From the NCBI GenBank assembly GCA_937902665.1, contig CALELM010000038.1:1-16933 (forward strand): DNA of 16,933 nucleotides, written 5' to 3'. Made by a program: the position numbers and the translations under genes. The notes beneath the pieces were generated by a model. The model worked only from the letters and a program-made list of their open reading frames with translations, ran no database searches and was not told the DNA's origin. The first letter of the stretch is position 1; the number at the start of each line of letters is the position of its first letter. The stretch comes from an uncultured Selenomonadaceae bacterium. GTDB lineage: Bacteria > Bacillota > Negativicutes > Selenomonadales > Selenomonadaceae. Below, piece after piece: positions 7,160-14,703 of this stretch.

Positions 7160-8854
7160 TTACAGCTTCACGTCTTTGACATTCTCCTGCAATTCCGTTG
7201 CCAGACTGGAAAGCGCATCGCTGGAAGCGGAAAGCTCCTGCATGGAAGCCTCCTGCTCGGATACAGCATTATCCACATCCTGTGCAAACGTAATGCTGTC
7301 CTGATTGACCATAGCAATGGACTCCATCGCCGAAAGCAGGGAAGTACTGTTATCATCAACCAATTTGAGGCTGTCCGATGAAAGTCCCATGCTCTTTTGT
7401 AGGTTCCGTATCTCATTCTCAATCTGCGCAAAAGCAGCCTGAACCTCCTGCATCTTCTCTTGATTCCCCTGTGCATGAGCATTTTCCTGCATCATCACCT
7501 TGACTGCCTCAGAGGTATCCGACTGGACACCCTGAATCAATGCCTCGATATCCTTGGTCGCATTTGCCGAACTCTCTGCCAGCTTGCGTACCTCCTCAGC
7601 TACCACGGAGAAGCCACGCCCCGATTCCCCTGCACGCGCCGCCTCGATAGCCGCATTCAGTGCCAAGAGATTCGTCTGATCCGCTATGCCCGATATCGTG
7701 TTCACGATATCGCCGATTGCCTTGGAGCGTTCACCCAAGCGTTCCATCAAGGCATTGGCAGCTCCCATTTCCTCTGCCATCTGCTTGGTAGCGCCAATGG
7801 CATGAACCACGACCACGTTTCCGCTCTTTGTGCCACTCAGCCCCGAGTCTACCGCCTTCTGCATTCCTGCAGAATTCTCGTTCAGCTTTTCCACGCACTC
7901 GCGCAAAACCCTTGCATTCTCGGCAGCATTCAGGATATCCTCCATCTGCTTGTAAGAGCCTTCCAAAAGGTCGCCTGATATCCTTTTCAGATTGGAAACG
8001 CTCGCCGTATTGGAAGAAATGCTGGAACGCAAGACCTCACTGCTGTTTGTCATGCTGGCTGCAGATTTTCCTACAGAGCCGGCAATCTTCTTATTCACAT
8101 CCCTCATGCGGTTCTTCATAAGGTTCGCATTATTGGAAAGCTCTGCCAGCTCATCCGAGCCATCCACAGGAAGATCCTGCACGGTAAAGTTGCCGTCTGC
8201 AAGCTCGTTCAGCATGCTGTTCAGCTTCTCCAGTGCTTTCAGCTTGATTGCAACCAAATAAGTTACTGCGGCACCGGCAATAATCAATACCAACAGCGTG
8301 AGACCGATCATGGAATGGAGATACGTATCACGCAACGCTACAACCTTTTCCGCAGGAATCCCCACATACGCCATACCTATCGTTTCCCCGCTTTGGTTCT
8401 TGAGCGGCGCATAAGCACTGAAATATTTCTGTCCCAGTACCTCTGCCTCACCATAGTAAGGATTGCCGCCCTTCACGACCTGCGCTATGACCTCCTCAGA
8501 AGCCTTGGTTCCCACAGCACGCTTCCCATTGCTCTGGTAAGTCGTAGACACACGCAGATCGCCTGCAAACAATGTGACATTGTTCTTCGACAAGCCTGCC
8601 AGCCAGTCCACTGCCTTCTCGTTATCGTTCATCAACTGGGTACCCTTGTAGAGCTTTCCGTCCTTTACGCTCCAATCGCCCGGATACTTAAAATCCAAGA
8701 GTGCCTGCATTTGCGACAAATCAGCGGCCGCCTTGCTCTCAAGAATCTCACCAAAGCCAACATTGGCCGTCCGATACCCAAGAAACCCCAGACAAGCGCA
8801 AACCACAACCAACACCAAGCTGAATCCCAATATTGTTTTTTGCTTTAATCCCAT
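7160..8854 (-). CDS. Methyl-accepting chemotaxis protein with a single-Cache sensor
   Basis: Transmembrane chemoreceptor of 564 residues. TM1 is at about 8-27. It is followed by a periplasmic sensor of about 150 residues with the pattern of single-Cache (sCache_3_2) domains (YPGDWSVKDGKLYKG near 57-71, YVGIPAEKV near 163-171). TM2 is at about 181-203, then a HAMP segment and the signalling domain. The kinase-contacting hairpin tip is very well conserved at 389-415 (IADQTNLLALNAAIEAARAG, then ESGRGF). No CheR-binding pentapeptide is seen at the C-terminus. The start ATG has a GGAGGG site 7 nt upstream. The gene stands alone, with no che gene nearby. The ligand cannot be read from sequence; Cache sensors of this kind often bind small organic acids. 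It implies a motile organism. Confidence 0.95.
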   Translation of the reverse strand: MGLKQKTILGFSLVLVVVCACLGFLGYRTANVGFGEILESKAAADLSQMQALLDFKYPGDWSVKDGKLYKGTQLMNDNEKAVDWLAGLSKNNVTLFAGDLRVSTTYQSNGKRAVGTKASEEVIAQVVKGGNPYYGEAEVLGQKYFSAYAPLKNQSGETIGMAYVGIPAEKVVALRDTYLHSMIGLTLLVLIIAGAAVTYLVAIKLKALEKLNSMLNELADGNFTVQDLPVDGSDELAELSNNANLMKNRMRDVNKKIAGSVGKSAASMTNSSEVLRSSISSNTASVSNLKRISGDLLEGSYKQMEDILNAAENARVLRECVEKLNENSAGMQKAVDSGLSGTKSGNVVVVHAIGATKQMAEEMGAANALMERLGERSKAIGDIVNTISGIADQTNLLALNAAIEAARAGESGRGFSVVAEEVRKLAESSANATKDIEALIQGVQSDTSEAVKVMMQENAHAQGNQEKMQEVQAAFAQIENEIRNLQKSMGLSSDSLKLVDDNSTSLLSAMESIAMVNQDSITFAQDVDNAVSEQEASMQELSASSDALSSLATELQENVKDVKL

Positions 8855-8944
8855 ACAAATACCCTCCGTCCAGACCTCGAATCCGACAGCCCCAAAGTCA
8901 AATACCTCACACGCACAACGAAATATCCTGCTAAAAACCCCCTG

Positions 8945-8963
8945 TTGGTATTAGGTACACCAA
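8945..8963. promoter_or_regulatory. 19-bp dyad upstream of the chemoreceptor (possible operator)
   Basis: TTGGT (8945-8949) and ACCAA (8959-8963) form an interrupted inverted repeat in the AT-rich region about 90 nt before the chemoreceptor ATG. It is too weak for a terminator and has the size of a dimeric repressor site. I see no convincing vegetative promoter near it. A poor match to a sigma-28 promoter lies just upstream, with TAAA at 9018-9021, a 15-nt spacer and TACGGTGA at 8995-9002. Confidence 0.2.
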
Positions 8964-9076
8964 ATCTTCCGATTTTCCTCTTTTTATTTTTCTTTCACCG
9001 TAAATTTTTTGAATTTCTTTAGGGGTAAAACACAAAACCTCCTGTCACCCCCTCATTCTTGTCTTTCTTGTCATAG

Positions 9077-9271
9077 GTGTGTGAATACAATAAAATGAAA
9101 GCAAGAAAACAGACGCAGGGAGGAAAACTAGAAGGACTGGCTATAGGCGAAGCACGAGGAAAGCTGGAATCCTACCGAAATATGATAGTCTCCGGGCTTT
9201 TGACGCTAGAACAGGTCATCGCATCAGGACAGTTGAGCAACGAGGAGATTGCAAATCTGACCAGAACATGA
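9077..9271 (+). pseudogene. Small ORF resembling the C-terminal tail of an Rpn/PD-(D/E)XK nuclease-transposase (remnant)
   Basis: 64 codons from a GTG, or 58 from the ATG at 9095, on the plus strand against the general gene direction. The sequence GGKLEGLAIGEARGKLESYR, then a hydrophobic stretch and LEQVIASGQLSNEEIANL, resembles the tail of the Rpn-type 'putative transposase' family. Those proteins end in EG-rich heptad-like repeats and a small LSxEEI motif. The roughly 200-residue nuclease domain that should precede it is absent, because an in-frame TAG (9074-9076) sits just before the GTG. No ribosome binding site precedes either start. I therefore take it as a decayed remnant, though a functional small protein cannot be excluded. 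Together with its flanks it fills the only long gap between minus-strand genes (8855-9398). Confidence 0.5.
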
Positions 9272-9321
9272 AACAGATATGCCTTGCAAGAATTCGTGAC
9301 AGCTCAAGAAAAGAAACGACG

Positions 9322-9371
9322 AAAAGTGGCTGTGAAAAAAATGAGTCATCATTTTTTCACAGCCACTTTTT
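9322..9371. terminator. Strong bidirectional terminator
   Basis: Arms of about 22 bp (9322-9344 with 9349-9370, one bulged A) enclose a 4-nt loop. The stem contains GTGGCTGTG flanked by A/T runs. On the plus strand it ends in TTTTT. On the minus strand the 3' arm ends in TTTT, followed by CGTCG. It lies 28 nt past the nfnB stop and ends the metF-nfnAB transcript. It would also stop plus-strand transcripts leaving the small remnant ORF. Confidence 0.85.
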
Positions 9372-9398
9372 AATCATAAGCAAACAAACGCTGCAGCT

Positions 9399-10802
9399 CT
9401 AGCCCCGCTTCTTTGTCAAATATTCATCAATAGATGCTGCCGCCTTGCGGCCTGCTCCCATCGCCAAAATTACGGTAGCTGCACCGGTTACGATATCACC
9501 GCCGGCAAACACGCCTTCCTTGGAGGTAGCGCAGGTTTCCTCATCCGCCACGATGTTGCCTCTCTTGGTCGTGTCCAGTCCGGGAGTCGTATGAGCAATG
9601 ATAGGATTCGGACCAGTTCCGATAGAAACGATTACCGTATCCACATCGAGATCAAACTCCGATCCCTCCACGGGAACAGGACGACGACGACCTGACTCAT
9701 CCGGCTCGCCAAGCTCCATCTTGATGCAGCGCATGCCCTTTACCCAGCCGTTTTCGTCGCCAAGAATCTCTACTGGATTGTTGAGCAGCTTGAAGTCAAT
9801 GCCTTCCTCCTTTGCATGCTCGACTTCTTCCCTTCGTGCCGGAAGCTCTGCCTCACTGCGGCGATAGACGATATATACATGCTCTGCGCCAAGGCGAAGT
9901 GCCGTGCGTGCCGCATCCATTGCCACGTTGCCGCCGCCGATGATTGCCGCACTCTTTCCCACGCGGATTGGTGTCGCATACTCTGGGAACTGATATGCCT
10001 TCATCAGGTTGCAGCGTGTCAAAAACTCGTTTGCAGAATATACCCCATTCAGGCTCTCGCCCGGAATCCCTTGAAAACGTGGAAGCCCTGCACCCGTACC
10101 AAGGAATACAGCGTCAAAGCCCTCTTCTTCCATCAGCTCGTCCACCGTGTACAGCCGTCCAACCACGGAATCCAGCTCGAACTTCACGCCAAGCTTTGCG
10201 ATATTGTCAATTTCCTTCTGCACTACCTTGTCCTTCGGCAAACGGAACTCCGGTATTCCATAGGAGAGGACTCCGCCTGCCTTGTGCAGTGCCTCAAAAA
10301 CCGTAACCTTGTAGCCCTTCTTGGCAAGGTCGCCTGCACAGCTAAGTCCTGCTGGGCCTGCACCAATGACAGCTACCTTCTGCGCATCCGATGCATACTC
10401 GATGGGCTTGACCTCCTCATTCTTTGCCATGTAGGTATCAGCTGCAAAACGCTCCAAACGCCCAATGCCTACTGCCTCGCCCTTCTTGGCAAGAACGCAA
10501 TATTTCTCGCACTGGTTTTCCTGTGGGCATACACGCCCGCAAACCGCAGGCAGGCCATTTGCCTCCTTGATTTTTTCGATTGCGCCATCAAAATCCCGTT
10601 CTTTAATCTTCGCAATGAAGGAAGGAATGTCAACAGAAACAGGACAGCCCTTGCGGCATTGCGGAATCTTGCACCCAAGGCAACGATTCGCCTCGGCAAC
10701 TGCCGTTTCCTCATCATAGCCAAGCGCTACCTCATCAAAATTATGCGCACGAACCTTTGGGTCCTGCACAGGCATTTTATGTTTTTCCAAAGAAAGAGCC
10801 AT
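9399..10802 (-). CDS. nfnB: NADH-dependent ferredoxin:NADP+ oxidoreductase, large subunit (GltD-like)
   Basis: A 467-residue flavoprotein of the GltD family. Eight cysteines in two sets (41, 44, 49, 53 and 88, 92, 98, 102) are positioned for [4Fe-4S] clusters. An FAD-binding motif at 143-153 (VAVIGAGPAGL) and an NADPH-binding motif near AAIIGGGNVAMDAA follow. VFAGGDIVTGAATV near the C-terminus is the family's second FAD contact. GltD-like proteins alone could be glutamate synthase small subunits. The gene 2 nt upstream encodes an NfnA-type subunit, and that pair is characteristic of NfnAB, the electron-bifurcating transhydrogenase that couples NADH and reduced ferredoxin to NADP+ reduction. 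The start ATG has a GGGAGGAA site. No glutamate synthase large subunit is nearby. Confidence 0.9.
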   Translation of the reverse strand: MALSLEKHKMPVQDPKVRAHNFDEVALGYDEETAVAEANRCLGCKIPQCRKGCPVSVDIPSFIAKIKERDFDGAIEKIKEANGLPAVCGRVCPQENQCEKYCVLAKKGEAVGIGRLERFAADTYMAKNEEVKPIEYASDAQKVAVIGAGPAGLSCAGDLAKKGYKVTVFEALHKAGGVLSYGIPEFRLPKDKVVQKEIDNIAKLGVKFELDSVVGRLYTVDELMEEEGFDAVFLGTGAGLPRFQGIPGESLNGVYSANEFLTRCNLMKAYQFPEYATPIRVGKSAAIIGGGNVAMDAARTALRLGAEHVYIVYRRSEAELPARREEVEHAKEEGIDFKLLNNPVEILGDENGWVKGMRCIKMELGEPDESGRRRPVPVEGSEFDLDVDTVIVSIGTGPNPIIAHTTPGLDTTKRGNIVADEETCATSKEGVFAGGDIVTGAATVILAMGAGRKAAASIDEYLTKKRG

Positions 10803-10804
10803 CG

Positions 10805-11647
10805 TTATTTCCTCCCAAGTCCAATACGGCAGATATGATCCTTTGCCTCAGCTTCCATATCCCGATACATGCGCTGACGGGACATGAGCGCCTTGAAATC
10901 CACGAGATGACCATCGAACTCCGGTCCATCCACACAGGCAAACTTCGTCTCTTCGCCCACCTGCACACGACAGCCGCCGCACATGCCGGTACCATCCACC
11001 ATGATAGGATTCAAGCTGACGACCGTAGGGATCCCCAACTCTCTCGTAGCGTCTGCAACACTTTTCATCATGATAACAGGGCCTATCGCCGTAACCTGCG
11101 CAATTTTCTCGCCCCTGTCCACAAGCTCCTGCACGGCATAAGTAACAAAGCCCTTGATTCCCTTCGATCCGTCATCTGTCGTAACCAAGATTTCATCTGT
11201 CACCTTGGACATTTCTTCCTCCATGATGAGGATATCCTTGCTTTTTGCCCCCATGACTGCGATAACCTTGTTGCCAGCCTCCTTCATGGCACGAGCAATC
11301 GGATGGATCGGTGCAACACCGATACCGCCGCCAACAACGACCACTGTTCCGTCCAGCTTCTCAATTTCGGACGGCTTGCCCAATGGCCCGACAAAATCCA
11401 GCAGGGAGTCTCCCTCCTTCATCTCAGCCAGTTGTGTCGTCGATGCGCCAATCACCTGAAACACGATGAGGATTGTACCCTTTTCCCGATCAAAGTCCGC
11501 TATCGTAAGAGGGATACGCTCCCCCTTCTCATCTACACGAAGAACGATGAACTGGCCTGCCTGTGCTTTTTTTGCAACGCGCGGAGCCTCGATGTCCATA
11601 GCAAAGACATTCGGCGAAAGCTCCTCTTTTCTAAGAATCTTAAACAT
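10805..11647 (-). CDS. nfnA: NADH-dependent ferredoxin:NADP+ oxidoreductase, small subunit (FAD/NAD-binding)
   Basis: A 280-residue ferredoxin reductase-like protein of the NfnA / dihydroorotate dehydrogenase electron-transfer (PyrK-like) family. It has an N-terminal flavin-binding barrel (about 1-95) and an NAD-binding domain starting at VVVVGGGIGVAPIHPIARA. The C-terminal [2Fe-2S] site offers D218, C223, C226 and C238 (VDGTGMCGGCR, then ACVDGP). The Asp in the cluster set matches the NfnA pattern rather than PyrK. It lies 41 nt after the MetF-like gene and 2 nt before nfnB, so the pair is translated together. The ATG has GGGAG 8 nt upstream. An alternative name is sulfide dehydrogenase subunit, used for close homologues. 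Confidence 0.9.
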   Translation of the reverse strand: MFKILRKEELSPNVFAMDIEAPRVAKKAQAGQFIVLRVDEKGERIPLTIADFDREKGTILIVFQVIGASTTQLAEMKEGDSLLDFVGPLGKPSEIEKLDGTVVVVGGGIGVAPIHPIARAMKEAGNKVIAVMGAKSKDILIMEEEMSKVTDEILVTTDDGSKGIKGFVTYAVQELVDRGEKIAQVTAIGPVIMMKSVADATRELGIPTVVSLNPIMVDGTGMCGGCRVQVGEETKFACVDGPEFDGHLVDFKALMSRQRMYRDMEAEAKDHICRIGLGRK

Positions 11648-11688
11648 ACTTCACGCTCCCATTTCAATATTTCATAATCAAGTGAAAC

Positions 11689-12432
11689 TCACTGGAAAAC
11701 GCCTGCGATATACTTCTCCAGATCCGTCCGAATCGGCATAAGGTAAAGATTGCTTCCTGTTTTTTCCGCAAACTCCATCACTTTTCTGGAAAAATCAATG
11801 CTCCATTCCAACGTAGGCTCAAACCCTTTGGAAAACACGACATTGTTCTTGCGTTCCCAATAGCTTTGCGATCGCAGGGACATCACAGGAGATACGCCCC
11901 AGTAGACCTCGAAACCCTCCAGCATATCCTGATAGATTTCGAGATAACGCATGTCAAAAAACGGTTGCGTGAAAAAACCTGCCGCTCCCGCCAGCTTCTT
12001 GCGCTGCACACGCACCAGCTCATGCCGCATCGAACCCCGATACTGGTCAATGCCCGCATAGACCTTCACCTCAGGCATCTCACTGCGAAACTTCCGAATC
12101 ACGTCCGTGCTCACGGTCGGAAAAGTCTCATGCACCATATCCTGCGGCGGATCGCCTTCAATCACCAGCACCTCCCGAATATCATGCGCACGAAGATATT
12201 CCTTCATCGCAAGAGGCTTTTCCAAGTCCACATCGATTGCGCGGATATGCGGCATAGCCGACGAAAAGGATTCCCTCGCCATGCCTGCGCCTTCCCAGCT
12301 GCGAATATCCAGCCGCAAAAGATCCGGCACGTTGATAACATCAATTCTGGAACTGTAGCCCTTCAAAAATTCCAGCTCACTTCTAAATGACGGTTCCTCT
12401 CTGGGAACCAGCTCCACAGACAATCTGCTCAA
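11689..12432 (-). CDS. Methylenetetrahydrofolate reductase-like protein (short, divergent MetF)
   Basis: A 247-residue protein with the pattern of the MetF flavin barrel. E7 in SVELVPRE matches the catalytic Glu of the FEFFPP motif, EGDPP with D94 matches the RGDPP loop, and GFFTQPFFD (152-160) matches the ITQPYFD strand. MetF reduces methylene-THF to methyl-THF. The protein is shorter than E. coli MetF (296 residues) and lacks its usual VTYGA and AHLTC segments as I recall them, so the substrate is not certain. The open frame extends to 12591, but that would run across a promoter and a terminator. I choose the TTG at 12430-12432, which has GGAGG 7 nt upstream and a family-like N-terminus. 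It heads the transcript that continues into nfnA and nfnB. Confidence 0.75.
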   Translation of the reverse strand: MSRLSVELVPREEPSFRSELEFLKGYSSRIDVINVPDLLRLDIRSWEGAGMARESFSSAMPHIRAIDVDLEKPLAMKEYLRAHDIREVLVIEGDPPQDMVHETFPTVSTDVIRKFRSEMPEVKVYAGIDQYRGSMRHELVRVQRKKLAGAAGFFTQPFFDMRYLEIYQDMLEGFEVYWGVSPVMSLRSQSYWERKNNVVFSKGFEPTLEWSIDFSRKVMEFAEKTGSNLYLMPIRTDLEKYIAGVFQ

Positions 12433-12436
12433 ATCG

Positions 12437-12451
12437 TCACCTCCCAAACAC
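12437..12451 (-). other. Possible five-codon leader ORF before the MetF-like gene
   Basis: In the 5' leader, GTG TTT GGG AGG TGA forms a minimal reading frame with GGAGG 8 nt before its GTG. Its last codons are the ribosome binding site of the MetF-like gene, and its stop lies 4 nt before that gene's TTG. This could couple initiation at the rare TTG start to leader translation. It may equally be a chance frame. Confidence 0.2.
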
Positions 12452-12481
12452 GAATTGTTCCTCCGATAATGCTCCACATAT

Positions 12482-12510
12482 ATTTTACGTTTTTTTGCCC
12501 GATTTGACAA
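12482..12510 (-). promoter_or_regulatory. Promoter of the metF-like / nfnAB unit
   Basis: On the minus strand TTGTCA (12505-12510) and TAAAAT (12482-12487) are separated by 17 nt, both close to vegetative consensus. The predicted leader is about 43 nt. It lies inside the long open frame upstream of the MetF-like gene, which is one reason to reject the longer start. Confidence 0.8.
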
Positions 12511-12543
12511 GAACAGCTTTCCTTGCAGGCACAAGATTGCACG

Positions 12544-12580
12544 AAAAAACCGCCTTCCGTACCATTCAACGGAAAGCGGT
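12544..12580 (-). terminator. Terminator of the response regulator gene
   Basis: On the minus strand a 12-bp stem with a single mismatch (12569-12580 with 12549-12560) and an 8-nt loop is followed by TTTTTT. It starts 7 nt past the response regulator stop. It separates that gene from the metF-nfnAB unit. Confidence 0.88.
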
Positions 12581-12587
12581 AAAAATG

Positions 12588-13259
12588 TCATTCCAAAGAT
12601 ATAATCTTGTTCTTCAAAACGTAGACCAATGCCTGCGTCCTGTCATTGACATTCAGCTTGCGGAAAATGTTCGTCAGGTGATTCTTGACCGTTTTCTCGC
12701 TGACACAGAGGGCATTGGCAATATCCTGATTGCTATGCCCCTTGGCAATGCAGGCAAGCACATCCATCTCGCGGGATGTCAGCCGCTCCGAACGGCTCTC
12801 CTTCCACATCTCTCTTGCTTTTTCATTAACATCGTCCGTCTCATGAATTCCTCCGAACAACCGCTCGGCAAGCTTTGGGTAAACAAAGGCATTTCCTTCA
12901 TTCACCACATGGATTGCGCGGATCAGCACAGATGGCTCCACATCCTTCAAAAGATAGCCGAGCGCACCGTTTTTCAAAAGCTCCAGCACATAATTGTCGC
13001 TGTCATGAATCGTCAGCGCGATAATCCTTGTCTTGCATCTCGCTGCCTGCAGCTGCTTGGCTACCTCTATACCGCTCAGTCCCGGCATATTGATATCCAA
13101 AAGCAATATATCTGGGCAAAGCACCAAAGTACGAGCCAATGCTTCCTGCCCATCCTCAGCCTCGCCAACAACTTCCAAGTCGTCCTCAAAATTCAATACG
13201 CGCTTAATGCCTTGCCGTAGGAGCGCATGGTCGTCTGCAACTAATACTTTGATTGCCAT
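12588..13259 (-). CDS. NarL/FixJ-family response regulator, DegU-like
   Basis: A 223-residue DNA-binding response regulator. The receiver domain (about 3-120) has the acidic pair D9-D10, phosphoacceptor D55 (LLLDINMPG) and the switch lysine in GYLLKD. The C-terminal LuxR-type helix-turn-helix shows LTSREMDVLACIAKG and ANALCVSEKTVKNHLTNIF. The IHDSDNYV segment, the long linker and the ending VNDRTQALVYVLKN are reminiscent of DegU. The start is the ATG at 13257-13259, with GAGGAG 7 nt upstream; the frame opens further to 13283 without support. No histidine kinase lies in the window, so it is an orphan here. It has its own strong promoter and terminator. Its position just after a secretin gene could mean a link to the pilus or secretion genes, but this is inference. 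Confidence 0.92.
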   Translation of the reverse strand: MAIKVLVADDHALLRQGIKRVLNFEDDLEVVGEAEDGQEALARTLVLCPDILLLDINMPGLSGIEVAKQLQAARCKTRIIALTIHDSDNYVLELLKNGALGYLLKDVEPSVLIRAIHVVNEGNAFVYPKLAERLFGGIHETDDVNEKAREMWKESRSERLTSREMDVLACIAKGHSNQDIANALCVSEKTVKNHLTNIFRKLNVNDRTQALVYVLKNKIISLE

Positions 13260-13324
13260 TTTTTGTCTCCTCTTTCCTGTCACGAATGCAAAATGTCTCT
13301 TGCCTCAAGTCTCATAACAACTAT

Positions 13325-13354
13325 ATTTTAGAATATTCTGTCCTCACTTGTCAA
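13325..13354 (-). promoter_or_regulatory. Promoter of the response regulator gene
   Basis: On the minus strand a perfect TTGACA (13349-13354) and TAAAAT (13325-13330) are separated by 18 nt. The -35 box overlaps the TGA stop codon of the secretin gene (13351-13353). The leader is about 60 nt and shows no terminator. Confidence 0.8.
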
Positions 13355-14688
13355 TCCAAAACGTGAGCTGTCAGAAAAATCATAATTTCCGAATCGGACT
13401 TGCTTGTCCTCACGCTGCGGAAAAATGCGCCAAGAATCGGCAAATCTCCCAGAAAGGGAACTTTGCTCAGGCTTCGGGATTCCTCACTGCCAATCAATCC
13501 CCCGATTACCATAGTTTCCCCGTCCTTCAACCGCACGGTCGTATCCGCAGAACGCTTCTGGAAACGGTATGCCTTCATTTCCTCCACATACAGCGGGGAA
13601 CTTACCTCTGTATGCACATCTGCCGTGATATAGCCATTTTCATTCACCCGAGGCGTATAGCGCAGGATAATCCCTGTTTCCTTGTACTCGATGGAATTCG
13701 TTACTGTAGAATTTGTCGTAGATACCCTTGGCACAGGTATTTCACCGCCAATGTTGATAACAGCTTCCCTTCCCTGAATCGTTGTCACATTCGGACGTGC
13801 CAAGATTTTTGCCTTGCCGTCCGTCACCAGTGCGTTGATGGTTGCCTCGTAATAAAACTCATAGGGATACCCCTCAGGACCTCGCCCAAACTGAATCACG
13901 CCCGGAATGGCTCCGCCCTGCCAGCTCCGTTTTGTCTCCGTTCTCGGAATGCTTTCCCGCACAGTCACGGTATTGCCATCCGCTCCTGTCACTGCCCGAT
14001 ATTGCTGCTCATAAACCGTCGTCCGATCCGGATATTGGGGCGCACCCGACCATTTCCATTCAACACCCAGCTTCTTGGAAGCCTCCTTCTCTATGGAAAC
14101 AACCTTTGCCTCCAAAGATACCTGCTTGGCAGGGACATCCAATTCCCTCAACAGCTGACGTGCTGCGCTTGCCTCCGAATACGTTCCGTAAAGCAGAATC
14201 GTATTGGTAGCAGTGTCTACCATCCATCGGCTTTCCTGTGCCTCTCCCTTTTCCTCCTCCTTGGAATCTGCATCTGCTACCAATCCCATGGACAGGCTGA
14301 GTGCATTCTTTAGTTCCTCTGGATTGCCATAACGCACAGCAAACGTATGCATGCTCCTAAGACCGCCCTGCTTATCCGCAGCGGTCAGGACATAAGCTCC
14401 GCCCATTTCCTGCAAGGAAAAATTTCTTGCGCTTGCAACAAAACGCAACACGTCCTCCGGCTCCACGTCTTGAAGATTCAGTGTAATCGTTCCCTGCACC
14501 GAATCATCCAGCACCACGTTAAAGCCACCCATTCGTGCCGCTGACATCAAGACAGAACGCACATCTGCCTCTGCAACCTGCATAGAAATCGGTGCCGCAA
14601 GTGCATGGGAAAAACCATCCACAGCAATCCCCATGCAAACCGCAAGCACCATGAAAAGCCATCGTTTCACAGCTTTCCCAAAACCCAT
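13351..14688 (-). CDS. Secretin (type IV pilus PilQ / type II secretion GspD family)
   Basis: Outer-membrane ring-forming secretin, 445 residues from the ATG at 14686-14688 (GGAGGG 6 nt upstream; the ATG at 14692-14694 abuts it). It has a signal peptide with an Ala-Leu-Ala-Ala cleavage region near residue 31. An STN/N0-like domain follows (about 34-103), and an N1/NolW-like domain (about 115-190) is interrupted by a charged insert of about 15 residues. The secretin domain runs from about 191 to the end. Family hallmarks are LARPNVTTIQGREAVINIGG, ETGIILRYTPRV and KVPFLGDLPILGAFFRS. At 445 residues it is short for PilQ or GspD, with no AMIN domain and few N repeats. A secretin requires an outer membrane, which points to a diderm Firmicute. 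It lies 15 nt after the PilP/GspC-like gene. Confidence 0.93.
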   Translation of the reverse strand: MGFGKAVKRWLFMVLAVCMGIAVDGFSHALAAPISMQVAEADVRSVLMSAARMGGFNVVLDDSVQGTITLNLQDVEPEDVLRFVASARNFSLQEMGGAYVLTAADKQGGLRSMHTFAVRYGNPEELKNALSLSMGLVADADSKEEEKGEAQESRWMVDTATNTILLYGTYSEASAARQLLRELDVPAKQVSLEAKVVSIEKEASKKLGVEWKWSGAPQYPDRTTVYEQQYRAVTGADGNTVTVRESIPRTETKRSWQGGAIPGVIQFGRGPEGYPYEFYYEATINALVTDGKAKILARPNVTTIQGREAVINIGGEIPVPRVSTTNSTVTNSIEYKETGIILRYTPRVNENGYITADVHTEVSSPLYVEEMKAYRFQKRSADTTVRLKDGETMVIGGLIGSEESRSLSKVPFLGDLPILGAFFRSVRTSKSDSEIMIFLTAHVLD

Positions 14689-14703
14689 ACTCATCCCTCC
14701 CTC

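Noticed and set aside
9021..9053. Hairpin AGGGGT/ACCCCCT in the gap upstream of the chemoreceptor
   Set aside because: The stem is only about 6 bp with a bulge and a loop of about 20 nt, and there is no T-tract on either strand. It is probably a chance pairing.
12433..12591. N-terminal extension of the MetF-like protein to the ATG at 12591
   Set aside because: The extension would translate across a strong promoter and the terminator of the preceding gene. It has no similarity to the family and lacks a ribosome binding site, while the TTG at 12432 has an excellent one.
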